This document shows positions 37,571-44,883 of a DNA stretch of 64,000 nt, in pieces. Every line of letters starts with the position of its first letter. The first letter of the stretch is position 1. A program made the translations under genes and the position numbers. The DNA lies in contig NZ_MPVN01000002.1 of the NCBI RefSeq assembly GCF_001955535.1, positions 372,001-436,000 of the forward strand. Reading direction: 5' to 3'. The notes under the pieces are model-generated. The model did not search any database. It was not told where the DNA came from and worked only from the letters and a program-made list of their open reading frames with translations. Origin of the DNA: Paenibacillus sp. FSL H7-0326 (GTDB lineage: Bacteria > Bacillota > Bacilli > Paenibacillales > Paenibacillaceae).

Positions 37571-38070
37571 CGGCTCCCCCTCGTCGCGTTCTACTTTTTT
37601 AGACCGTTGAGACCGATAAGGATGTCGATGACCTTACGGGTAGAGTTCAGATCAAGGTACTCGTCCAGGTAATCCCGATTGACGATGTACTCCCCGCCCT
37701 CACCTCTTGTGACGATATGTGGGTAGTTCTTAAATGCCATAGCGAGAATGTCGAACAGGTCTTGCTGGCGCTTCTCATCCTGCTCCTCGTCATCTGTAGG
37801 GATGAAGTTGAGGATGATCGCATCCACATTAACTGTCTTCAAGAGCTTCATAAGGCGACGAGCATCTTTCAAGTTACATGGTGGGATACGATACTTCCGT
37901 CTATCTCGCAGTGTAATGACTTCATCATCCTCGAAGAAAGCCCGCTCAGCCGCGTCTGCTTCCTCCTGGGTAACCTGCTTATTGGCAGGGTCATTCTTAA
38001 AACGTTCTGCGGCTTCAGCATTAAGCTTCTCAGCCAGTTCTCGTTCTTCGCGCTCTTTATCTGTTTCCAT
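37232..38070 (-). CDS. Tail assembly chaperone frameshift fusion (GT-like), about 279 aa
   Basis: Predicted product of a -1 ribosomal frameshift at the heptamer on 37600-37594. The upstream 159-aa frame reads Leu-Lys-Lys-stop; slipping back one base in A-AAA-AAG leads into Val-Glu-Arg-Asp-Glu-Gly-Glu-Pro and then Met-Glu-Gly of the downstream frame with no stop in between. In lambda-like and many other long-tailed phages this pair (gpG and gpGT) coats the tape measure and recruits tail tube subunits, and the ratio of the two forms matters for assembly. The heptamer and frame continuity are seen directly; the slippage itself is inferred. Confidence 0.85.
37591..38070 (-). CDS. Tail assembly chaperone, upstream frame (G-like), 159 aa
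   Basis: ATG 38070 with GGGGAGG upstream. Residues 1-50 are highly charged and helical; residues 55-159 (ITLRDRRKYRIPPCNLKDAR, LFDILAMAFKNYP, STRKVIDILIGLNGLKK) follow the pattern of G-like chaperones that bind the tape measure as it waits for tail tube assembly. It lies between the tail tube gene and the downstream chaperone frame, and ends in the A-AAA-AAG slippery sequence directly before its TAG stop. Not a virion component by analogy with lambda gpG. Confidence 0.8.
   Translation of the reverse strand: METDKEREERELAEKLNAEAAERFKNDPANKQVTQEEADAAERAFFEDDEVITLRDRRKYRIPPCNLKDARRLMKLLKTVNVDAIILNFIPTDDEEQDEKRQQDLFDILAMAFKNYPHIVTRGEGGEYIVNRDYLDEYLDLNSTRKVIDILIGLNGLKK
37594..37600 (-). promoter_or_regulatory. 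Programmed -1 frameshift slippery heptamer
   Basis: Minus-strand A-AAA-AAG in the correct phase, directly before the TAG stop of the upstream chaperone frame. It is the same heptamer as in the dnaX gene of E. coli. No obvious downstream pseudoknot was found by eye. Confidence 0.85.
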
Positions 38071-38111
38071 GATGTGAACCTCCCCTGAGTTTATGTACTC
38101 CCCCGAATAAT

Positions 38112-38178
38112 AAAAAACCCTGGCAAGGCAAGGGTCTGTGCAGGGGAGGACACAGATTCCGTTCGATACCTTGCCAGG
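38112..38178 (-). terminator. Intrinsic terminator after the tail tube gene
   Basis: Minus-strand CCTGGCAAGG pairs with CCTTGCCAGG (10 pairs); an inner hairpin CTGTG/CACAG sits in the loop; a run of six T follows. It separates the very highly expressed tail tube gene from the chaperones. Confidence 0.85.
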
Positions 38179-38194
38179 ATTATGTGGTTACGTC

Positions 38195-39022
38195 TTAGAC
38201 GCGGGATGTCGCGCTGAAGCGTTTGATGCTTCCCAGTTTACCGTCAGCCCGTTCAGGGTCGAGGATTTGCAGGGAGATCGCAGACGCGGAAGCCGAAGCA
38301 CGTTGAGCGTTAATGCTGAACGTACCTTTAGCACGGCACATGTACAGCTCGGTTTCAACACCCGCATACGTGCCATCCTTTTGTTGGAATGTACCGTGGT
38401 GGATCACAGAGATCGGGAACGGTACTTCGTCAACAAGCAGGTCAACCAGGTCAACGACTTCTTCACGCTTGTAGTTCATCACGGTGTCTTTACCAATGTG
38501 AGCGTTGTTCAGGACAACCACTCCGTTGGTGTCATCGTAGAAGAACTCATCAGCCGCGATAGTAGCAGGTAGAGTCCCGCCTGGAAGTTTCTTCAGCAAC
38601 TTGTTCGCGTCTTTCAGTCGAACAGCAAGCTCTCCGTCTGCTCCGTAGATAGTACTTGCGAAGTTTGGAGCAACCTCAGCAAACCCCGAATTGAAGGTTC
38701 CCGCAGTCGCTTGATCCTGCTCGTTCAGTACCCATACGAAGGAGTTGACTTGCTCTTGGACTGTGGAACCCATCATCAACTGAATGGCATCCAGGTCGAA
38801 CTTCGCGTCAGTCGCGGATACCTCAATCGACTTGGACTTAACCAATACGTCGATTGCGAATAGACCGTCACCGCCGAAGATGTCCTCAAGTTCTACGTTG
38901 AGGTCGATTTTCAGGTCTTGCAGAGTACCGAGAGTAATTACCTCTACAGCACCCAACGGGTCAGCAGGAAGGCGTTTAGCCATGAAGGTACCTACGCCCT
39001 TGATAATCATTTTCTTTGCCAT
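38195..39022 (-). CDS. Major tail tube protein, 275 aa
   Basis: Start at ATG 39022 (AAAGGAG 11 bases upstream); the frame is open a little further up. The Gly/Ala-rich, beta-rich sequence (TLGTLQDLKIDLNVELEDIF, SKSIEVSATDAKFDLDAIQ, HHGTFQQKDGT) fits phage tail tube or sheath-less tail proteins, and the gene lies two genes before the tape measure, the usual place. A strong terminator follows, as expected for a product needed in hundreds of copies. The C-terminal AQRASASASA segment is low complexity. No separate sheath gene is present, which supports a non-contractile tail. Confidence 0.8.
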   Translation of the reverse strand: MAKKMIIKGVGTFMAKRLPADPLGAVEVITLGTLQDLKIDLNVELEDIFGGDGLFAIDVLVKSKSIEVSATDAKFDLDAIQLMMGSTVQEQVNSFVWVLNEQDQATAGTFNSGFAEVAPNFASTIYGADGELAVRLKDANKLLKKLPGGTLPATIAADEFFYDDTNGVVVLNNAHIGKDTVMNYKREEVVDLVDLLVDEVPFPISVIHHGTFQQKDGTYAGVETELYMCRAKGTFSINAQRASASASAISLQILDPERADGKLGSIKRFSATSRV

Positions 39023-39053
39023 CGACTCGTTCACTCCTTTTGTTAGTAAAAGT

Positions 39054-39494
39054 CTACTCCTCAAGAGTCACTGAGAACTCAATGACTACTGTGAAGCAAT
39101 ACGTGTTTGTCGCATCAACATCCGTCTCAAACCCTTGAACGAAGTAAGACTCGAAACTCTCGATGTCTTGCATGGGGTGAAGCTCTCCATCAAACAACTT
39201 GATGATTCGGTTTGCAAGACGTTGTGCAGTGTCCACATCATCACTGGTGTAGATGTCAAACACGAACGGGCAAACGTACACATAGTGGTTATCAGGGTTG
39301 CGTCCTCCGTTAGGAGTGTAAAAGGTCACTAACGGCATGTTATCCTCGACCAAGTTAGTGGGCTTGTTTCGCTTTTGAATGCGTCTCGCCTTAACGAGGT
39401 TGTCGGCACTAGCCCCTACTCCTAAGTAGTTTAGAACGTCAAGGTCATTCGCTAACACCTTGTAGATACCGTTGTACAAATCCACGACAGCCAT
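39054..39494 (-). CDS. Tail terminator/completion protein, 146 aa
   Basis: Lies just before the tail tube gene, where tail terminator (gpU-like) proteins are encoded. The N-terminus MAVVDLYNGIYKVLANDLDV and the central FDIYTSDDVDTAQRLANRII resemble the alpha/beta fold of these proteins, which form a ring capping the tail and joining it to the connector. Starts at ATG 39494 with GGGGG upstream. The assignment rests on position, size and general pattern, not on a catalytic motif. Confidence 0.65.
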   Translation of the reverse strand: MAVVDLYNGIYKVLANDLDVLNYLGVGASADNLVKARRIQKRNKPTNLVEDNMPLVTFYTPNGGRNPDNHYVYVCPFVFDIYTSDDVDTAQRLANRIIKLFDGELHPMQDIESFESYFVQGFETDVDATNTYCFTVVIEFSVTLEE

Positions 39495-39506
39495 AAATAC
39501 TCCCCC

Positions 39507-40247
39507 TTAGTCTTTTCCGAGAGTGAAGGTCTTCTTGGCTACAAGGTATCTTCTCGGGTCTACCTTGCTAATAGCCGATCTATATTGTTCCAACACGAAC
39601 TTCTTGGTCGAGTACTTAGTAAAGGCTTTTCTAAACCAAAACTCTCCCTTGAAGTCTTGTCCTATTCTCTTGAGTACGGGTCTTCTCTCGCCACCTCTTG
39701 GTGAGTTTGTTACACGAGTGTTTCCCCCAAGGTCTCGCCAACGACCCTTCTTGTCCTTCGGCTGAAATACCGAACGGGTTACGGATGGTTGACCTGCGCT
39801 TCTCCATGGGTTAGGGTCTGCCATACCTTCGATCCAGTACCCTGAAGGATCTTGCTTTCCACCGATACCGTACTCGTAGTAGAGACCAACATATGATCTC
39901 TTGAACGAGGAGTTCTGCTCCATAGCTCCGACACCCATCTTCAGGAGTGTTTGAGCCTTGCCGCCCACCGCGCTTGACATCCACTCGGTCTGTAGCGCGA
40001 CAATCGAAGCGATCATATCGTTCCTACGATCACGGTCGCTCATTGGAGCTTGCCCTTCAATACGTACTGTCTTCTTCTCCCTCATATCGAGCTTCCTTGC
40101 ATTGGCGAGTGCTTCAGCAAGAATGCTCTGTCTGATGGTCATGGTAGCCGCTTTGAGTTCTCTCTTGAGATCAGTTAGAAACTCCTGCTCCCTGAAGTAA
40201 ATGATGTTGTTCTTCTCTGAGGGTCTTCCTCGTCCACCCCGTGCCAT
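39507..40247 (-). CDS. Neck/head-tail joining protein (HK97 gp10-like), 246 aa
   Basis: Basic protein with a long N-terminal helix (LTDLKRELKAATMTIRQSIL) and the segment SYVGLYYEYGIGG, a pattern common in HK97 gp10-like neck proteins where a tyrosine-rich loop precedes Gly residues. It is longer than usual for that family and ends in a very basic tail (RRYLVAKKTFTLGKD). The position between the connector genes and the tail terminator supports the role of joining the filled head to the tail. ATG 40247 has GGAAGTGAT upstream. Confidence 0.65.
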   Translation of the reverse strand: MARGGRGRPSEKNNIIYFREQEFLTDLKRELKAATMTIRQSILAEALANARKLDMREKKTVRIEGQAPMSDRDRRNDMIASIVALQTEWMSSAVGGKAQTLLKMGVGAMEQNSSFKRSYVGLYYEYGIGGKQDPSGYWIEGMADPNPWRSAGQPSVTRSVFQPKDKKGRWRDLGGNTRVTNSPRGGERRPVLKRIGQDFKGEFWFRKAFTKYSTKKFVLEQYRSAISKVDPRRYLVAKKTFTLGKD

Positions 40248-40252
40248 CTACA

Positions 40253-40864
40253 TCACTTCCTTGTCTCGGTACAAACGTCGATCATGACGCACCCCTCGAA
40301 GCTGACAAAATCAAGAGCATCTACCTTGAACGGGGATTTCTTTCCGTTGATGGTGAGACTGATCTTGTCCAGGAGCTTCACGTCAATTAGCGGGGCGTAG
40401 ATGCGAAACTCCACCTCAGGGAGTAGACCCATATTCTTCTGCTCAATTACAGCTCGTCCTGACTCCACGTAAACACTAAGCTCATCTGCCACCATGACGA
40501 GGGACTTCTTGATGTTCCCGTATTCGTCTGCTGTCTCCTCAATCCGCTCCAGTGTGATGGAACTGTTGCACTCAAGCATCCTGCAAATCGTGGCGATCTT
40601 GTCCGACTGCACGATCTCATCCATGGAAGCCAGTACAAGGTAGTGGGTATCCGTAATGGCATTGCGTACTAAGTTTCCGTTATGGATAGTGATCTCAGGT
40701 ACGAACTGCCCCTGTCGGTGAGCTTCCAAAGAGATTTCAGCGTAAGATACCTTGTTAGCTCTACCTAAAAGGGCTTTGGTCGTTTCAACAACGACTCCCG
40801 TGGAGTCAATTACCTCAACGGGAGAGCCTTCATCCAATATGATCTGTCTCTTAACGTCCTTCAC
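40253..40864 (-). CDS. Head-tail connector (stopper-like) protein, 203 aa
   Basis: Uses a GTG start at 40864, six bases after the preceding gene. No catalytic motif. The order adaptor, stopper, neck, terminator is the usual one in long-tailed phages, and this gene fills the stopper slot. The sequence is beta-rich with LPEVEFRIYAPLIDVKLLDKI. I infer that it closes the connector after packaging; sequence alone does not prove it. Confidence 0.55.
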   Translation of the reverse strand: MKDVKRQIILDEGSPVEVIDSTGVVVETTKALLGRANKVSYAEISLEAHRQGQFVPEITIHNGNLVRNAITDTHYLVLASMDEIVQSDKIATICRMLECNSSITLERIEETADEYGNIKKSLVMVADELSVYVESGRAVIEQKNMGLLPEVEFRIYAPLIDVKLLDKISLTINGKKSPFKVDALDFVSFEGCVMIDVCTETRK

Positions 40865-40870
40865 TTCTCA

Positions 40871-41305
40871 TCACGCCCCCGTATCCCAGTTTCGATTAGA
40901 GGTGATCTTACTAATGAGCGGAGCATCTACTCCGTCACCGTCAACCACTACCGTGCTGATCTGACTTAGGGATGTTTCGTAATCCGCAAGGAACTGCTGT
41001 GCCCTTTCATCCCAATCAACTCTCTCCTTCTTCCACTTCACGTCAATGGTCGATACCTCTTGGTTCACCCGCCGCCCCATGCTAGGGGCGATCAGGTAAC
41101 AGATGTAAGAGACCACAGCATTCTGAATCAGTAGGAGATCGACTGCATCAGTGATCGAGGAGTACTCGGGCACCCGCTTGATGACGATTGCTTCAGCAAG
41201 GTCTACGAACAGCGGTTGGTTAATGTCCGTGTCAGGAACCTCTGATTCCTTCGCTCCCAACTTAGATCGAACGACTGTCTCGTACCCAGTTGTCAGAATA
41301 AGCAT
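40871..41305 (-). CDS. Head-tail adaptor protein, 144 aa
   Basis: Mostly alpha-helical, with DAVDLLLIQNAVVSYICYLI and DWDERAQQFLADYETSLSQI as long helices, fitting the small helical adaptor (gp6/gp15-like) that docks under the portal. Starts at ATG 41305 with AAAAGGAGG upstream. It is the second gene after the capsid protein, as in many siphoviruses. The family call is by position and fold pattern only. Confidence 0.6.
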   Translation of the reverse strand: MLILTTGYETVVRSKLGAKESEVPDTDINQPLFVDLAEAIVIKRVPEYSSITDAVDLLLIQNAVVSYICYLIAPSMGRRVNQEVSTIDVKWKKERVDWDERAQQFLADYETSLSQISTVVVDGDGVDAPLISKITSNRNWDTGA

Positions 41306-41319
41306 GGTGCCCCCTCCTT

Positions 41320-41805
41320 TTAGTTAATGAACTGTTCGATGCGAACCGTAGGTCGGCTTGCAGATCGAACGAATACCTTCACCGCACCCTTGAACTCTTT
41401 CGACTCCCCAGGGGCAATACGGTCAGCAGGATCAAAGCTAACCATATCCACGTCCGAGTATAGGTCTCCCGCACCCAGGTTCGTGATAACCACACGCTTA
41501 GCTTCAGGGTGTACGCCGATGATCTTGTTCTCGTACAGACGGAGCTGATAGTCGTAGGCTACTAGCGGCTCATCGTCGTTAGCCTGGACTGCACCATCAT
41601 TGCTTGGGGCTTCAGGCTGTTCTTGCCCGACAACTGCTTCGCCAGTTCCTCCTTCTTTCTCTTGAGTTCCTGTGTCTGCTTGTCCATCCTGACCTTCCTC
41701 CTTCTCTTTGAGCAGTGCTCTCAGCTCGTTATATTCCAGTTCCTCGATCTGCTCAGCAGGTACACCGAGGTCTTTAAGTGCTTTGATTACGTCAGCCTTC
41801 TTCAT
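41320..41805 (-). CDS. HeH/LEM-like N-terminal domain protein in head module, 161 aa
   Basis: Start at ATG 41805 (GAGGAGG 9 bases upstream) rather than the upstream TTG at 41823. Residues 1-38 (ADVIKALKDLGVPAEQIEEL, then YNELRALL) look like a HeH/LEM or SAP helix-extended-loop-helix, a domain found in small head-proximal proteins of several phages. A Glu/Gly/Gln-rich linker (about 38-80) leads to a C-terminal beta domain with EAKRVVITNLGAGDLY. It may be a head-fibre or decoration protein; the function is not known. A terminator lies between it and the capsid gene. Confidence 0.6.
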   Translation of the reverse strand: MKKADVIKALKDLGVPAEQIEELEYNELRALLKEKEEGQDGQADTGTQEKEGGTGEAVVGQEQPEAPSNDGAVQANDDEPLVAYDYQLRLYENKIIGVHPEAKRVVITNLGAGDLYSDVDMVSFDPADRIAPGESKEFKGAVKVFVRSASRPTVRIEQFIN

Positions 41806-41839
41806 GGGGATAGCCCTCCTCAATTGGTTTTGATATAAG

Positions 41840-41879
41840 AAAAGTCGCTACCGCTAGGCGATAGCCTTACAGTAGCGAC
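41840..41879 (-). terminator. Intrinsic terminator after the major capsid gene
   Basis: Minus-strand GTCGCTA pairs with TAGCGAC, with an inner GGCTATCGCC stem, followed by TTTTCTTAT. It isolates the capsid message from the connector genes. Confidence 0.8.
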
Positions 41880-41894
41880 CTATTGTGGCGTGGA

Positions 41895-42866
41895 TTAGGA
41901 GAACGGAGTTACCGCGTCTGCAAAGATGAAGCCCGCAACATCGGAGATCATCTTTTGGTTGTACCAACGCTCAGCTTCTACGATGGTAGCCTTACGACCA
42001 ACCTCGTACCACTTACGTACTTGTACAGCACCTTGGTTGTCCTTATTCCACATGAAGCTGTATCCGAGGGATACTTGCTTCTTACCAGGGCGCGGTGCGA
42101 TGTAAGCAAGAACTACAGAGGTTCCCCAAATGTAGTTCAAGTCTTCACGCTGACCTGGGAGGTAAGAACCTGCATTCGTGGCATCAGATACCAGTGCAGA
42201 ACCTACCAAGAAGTTATCAACGCCGAACACCGCTTTCAGCAACTCTTGCGAGATGATGCCGCGCTCAACGTACTTGATAACGTCCTTGATCTTAGGGTGA
42301 AGTTTCAGCACGTTCAGCACTTGCTCGGACATAATCATCGTGTTAGGACGAATACCCGATTTCTTGTGCAGTGCTTCCTTCGCCTTGTGTACATCAAGGA
42401 TTGGGTCGGAGTTTTCGTAGTCACTCCACTTGTACGTACCCGCCGAACCGAGCGTCAGGCGCAGGTCGTTGTGGTAGTTGTTCGCGTTCATGACTTGGTT
42501 AGCCGCGTCAACCTCTTTGTTCAAGAGGATACCTTCGGTAACAAGCTCCGTACCTTCACTTTCCAGGTCGAACTCCTCATCGGCGTTAGCCGTTTCTTCG
42601 TCAGCAATAGCGTGACGCAGGGCGTGTCCCTCAGTGAAGTACGTATCATTGGAAAGCGTCCAGTTGATCTCATTCGCTTCCGTACCAGGGGCACGAAGGT
42701 CGTTATGAGTACGGAACTTCTCCATACCGTACACGTAGTAGCGGTCAGACTGCTTCTTTACTTCCAACGGTTTGAAGATAGAGTCAGCGATATACGCTTC
42801 ATTCTTGTAGCCGATGGAGATGTTCGACAGGGTTTTGTCGATATGCACCTTCTGAACTGTTGGCAT
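41895..42866 (-). CDS. Major capsid protein, 323 aa
   Basis: Placed after the protease-scaffold and small capsid genes and followed by a strong terminator. The sequence (SNISIGYKNEAYIADSIFKPLEVKKQ, TRHND then LRAPG, WGTSVVLAYIAPRPGKKQVS, SDVAGFIFADAVTP) follows the pattern of HK97-fold capsid proteins of the type that begins directly with the mature N-arm; no long delta domain is present because the scaffold is encoded with the protease. ATG 42866 with AAGGAGTG upstream. It forms the icosahedral shell. Confidence 0.85.
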   Translation of the reverse strand: MPTVQKVHIDKTLSNISIGYKNEAYIADSIFKPLEVKKQSDRYYVYGMEKFRTHNDLRAPGTEANEINWTLSNDTYFTEGHALRHAIADEETANADEEFDLESEGTELVTEGILLNKEVDAANQVMNANNYHNDLRLTLGSAGTYKWSDYENSDPILDVHKAKEALHKKSGIRPNTMIMSEQVLNVLKLHPKIKDVIKYVERGIISQELLKAVFGVDNFLVGSALVSDATNAGSYLPGQREDLNYIWGTSVVLAYIAPRPGKKQVSLGYSFMWNKDNQGAVQVRKWYEVGRKATIVEAERWYNQKMISDVAGFIFADAVTPFS

Positions 42867-42927
42867 CTATGTCACTCCTTAATTAGTTGTGGGATGGGGG
42901 AAAGGCTCCGTTATCGAAGCCCCTTTA

Positions 42928-43362
42928 CTACTTAGTGAAGACGTGGTATTGCATCCGTACAGGGATTACATCACCTGCAACCCCGCCCTTTTCAGCGAAG
43001 CCCAGTACGTTGTAAATTCCCGCAGGAGCGTTGTCCACGGAATCACCCTTACCACCTGCAACCGCGTAGATGCGGTCAGTTACCGACACGGTACCATCGA
43101 GGGTAACCAGTGCGATACCTTCCAGTTTGATTGCGATTTGGCGACCTGCTTGAGAACCACCATCACGCAACGGGTCATCTAGTCGCTCGTCGTTGTCGGC
43201 TACACCCAATGGGATAGCATTGGCACCTGAAATTTTCGTCAGGTCTTCGCCGCTGTGCTCAACGATGCGGTACAGAGGAATCTCGTTCTTCCCTGTGTCA
43301 GGGTTGACGTTGTTCGGGTCGATACGGTAAGACTTTTGAAGTCTTGTGAATTGACCTGCCAT
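42928..43362 (-). CDS. Capsid decoration/stabilisation protein (DUF2190-like), 144 aa
   Basis: ATG 43362 shares one base with the TAA stop of the protease gene (TAATG). The Gly-rich beta sequence with GGSQAGRQIAIKLEGIALV, VSVTDRIYAVAGGK and NVLGFAEKGGVAGDVIPVR resembles DUF2190-type small capsid proteins, which are usually encoded next to the major capsid gene and sit on the outer shell at threefold sites. Coupled translation with the scaffold gene fits a role in head assembly. Confidence 0.75.
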   Translation of the reverse strand: MAGQFTRLQKSYRIDPNNVNPDTGKNEIPLYRIVEHSGEDLTKISGANAIPLGVADNDERLDDPLRDGGSQAGRQIAIKLEGIALVTLDGTVSVTDRIYAVAGGKGDSVDNAPAGIYNVLGFAEKGGVAGDVIPVRMQYHVFTK

Positions 43363-44825
43363 TACTCAGCACTCCCATCTGCGTTGGAATATTTCTTGAA
43401 CATGAGCTTAGTTGCATCCGTAATGGAAACACCTTGCTCTTTTGCGTACTTGGTAGCTTCATCAGCTACGAAGTTACGGAACTCGGTCTCAGTCTCGAAG
43501 TCCTCTCGGGATTTCGGTTGACCGTTGTTCAGGCGTTGTTCTCCACCTACACTACCGTCAGTAATCCGTGCTCCTGCAAAGCGAGTGTTGACCTCAGCTT
43601 CAAAGCCTTGGATTACCTCTTTGATCTCAGCAACGGACAAGGTTCCAAGGAACTTCTCGTACATTGTCTTGTTGAAGGCATTACCTTGTGCTCGTACACC
43701 AAGGTCGAGAGCTTGTTCAGACAAGTCTTGACGATAGGTGTTAGCCAGTTCAGCCTTCTCCGTCAGCTCCTCGTTCGTGCGAGTCAGCTCCTCGATGGTC
43801 ACGTCTTTAGTAGCAGAGAGTTGTTTCTCAGCTTCCAAGTTCGTAGCCGCAGTTGCTAGTTCTCCGCGAACAGATTCAAGATCAGCAGTCAAAGTACCGA
43901 CCTGTGCGTCTTTAGCCGCGAATGCTTCTTTCACTTTGGCAGTCAGTTCGTCGGGAGTTTGTGTCTCGGTAATCTCAACACCTACTTGCGAGAACATTGC
44001 TTGAAGTTTTGCAAATTCCACTTCGGATTCACTCCTTTGCTTCAGATATTCAGCACCGTTGGTACGATCAGCACTATCCGTGAACAGTACAGAACCATCT
44101 CTCGTGTAGTACTGGGTAATAGTCGCGTTCAACGGGATGTTTTTGAAGTTCTCTACTAGATGTAGTTTAGAACCTTTAGATTCTCCGCTAACGCTCTCAC
44201 CACGAGAAAAGTTATTCTTGATCGTGGCTCTGTTACATGCACCCGCATATACAAGAGAGTTCTCAAGTAATTCACCGTCTCCGTCTTCTCCCGCGATAAC
44301 ATAACAAGTCTCGGTTCTGAATACTCCGTCATCACCTTTGATCTCGTACTGTTCTCCTGGGTAGTGCGAACAGTTCATGTAGTCACGAATGTCGTGATTA
44401 CAAAGAGAGCAGTTCCACGTTGCGGCATTGAAGCCGATAGACGTATCAAAGATAGTCCCTGCATCAATCCCCTTCACAAGGTCATCTGTACTCATACCGC
44501 TCTCGGTCTGTCGCCCAAGGTCGATATAGAACTGTCCGTAAACTGATTGGGTGTACCCGTATTCCTCATCAAACTCCTCACGAATATCCGCACCGAAGGA
44601 ACGACCTACGGGAAGACTTCTGCTGTTGTGGTTCATCAGAAGCCCTACCCCTCTGTTCGCGTCCTTGACGAATTTCCGAAGAAGGTTCGGGTGCAACTTG
44701 GAGGAGTATGAAGTCACTTGGTCGTCGATCATCATGTTGGGGAAGACGTAAACTTCCTCCTCAGTCAGCTCTCGGGCTGTGAACTTATTAATCCGCGCAA
44801 GTTGCTCGGGTGTTGGTCTTGGCAT
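43362..44825 (-). CDS. Prohead protease-scaffold fusion, 487 aa
   Basis: Start at ATG 44825, 7 bases from AGGAGGTG; a few codons lie open upstream. Residues 20-175 match the herpesvirus-assemblin-like prohead protease fold, with candidate catalytic H66 in NHNSRSLPVGR and S129 in DTSIGF. Directly after it is an inserted Cys cluster (C139, C142, C152, H154) that may bind zinc. Residues 265-380 are a long coiled coil (LTADLESVRGELATAATNLE), the scaffold, and the C-terminus (VSITDATKLMFKKYS) probably contacts the capsid. Made as one chain, it would template and then mature the procapsid. Confidence 0.8.
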   Translation of the reverse strand: MPRPTPEQLARINKFTARELTEEEVYVFPNMMIDDQVTSYSSKLHPNLLRKFVKDANRGVGLLMNHNSRSLPVGRSFGADIREEFDEEYGYTQSVYGQFYIDLGRQTESGMSTDDLVKGIDAGTIFDTSIGFNAATWNCSLCNHDIRDYMNCSHYPGEQYEIKGDDGVFRTETCYVIAGEDGDGELLENSLVYAGACNRATIKNNFSRGESVSGESKGSKLHLVENFKNIPLNATITQYYTRDGSVLFTDSADRTNGAEYLKQRSESEVEFAKLQAMFSQVGVEITETQTPDELTAKVKEAFAAKDAQVGTLTADLESVRGELATAATNLEAEKQLSATKDVTIEELTRTNEELTEKAELANTYRQDLSEQALDLGVRAQGNAFNKTMYEKFLGTLSVAEIKEVIQGFEAEVNTRFAGARITDGSVGGEQRLNNGQPKSREDFETETEFRNFVADEATKYAKEQGVSITDATKLMFKKYSNADGSAE

Positions 44826-44850
44826 TTGAACACCTCCTGGATTCATCAAC

Positions 44851-44870
44851 TCTTAACTTAGAGTAGACAC
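44851..44870 (-). promoter_or_regulatory. Class 2 motif before the protease-scaffold gene
   Basis: Minus-strand GTGTCTACTCTAAG, a variant of the GYCTAAnCTA motif, 26 bases before the start codon and just after the portal stop. Confidence 0.45.
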
Positions 44871-44883
44871 TTCCCCTCAAACA

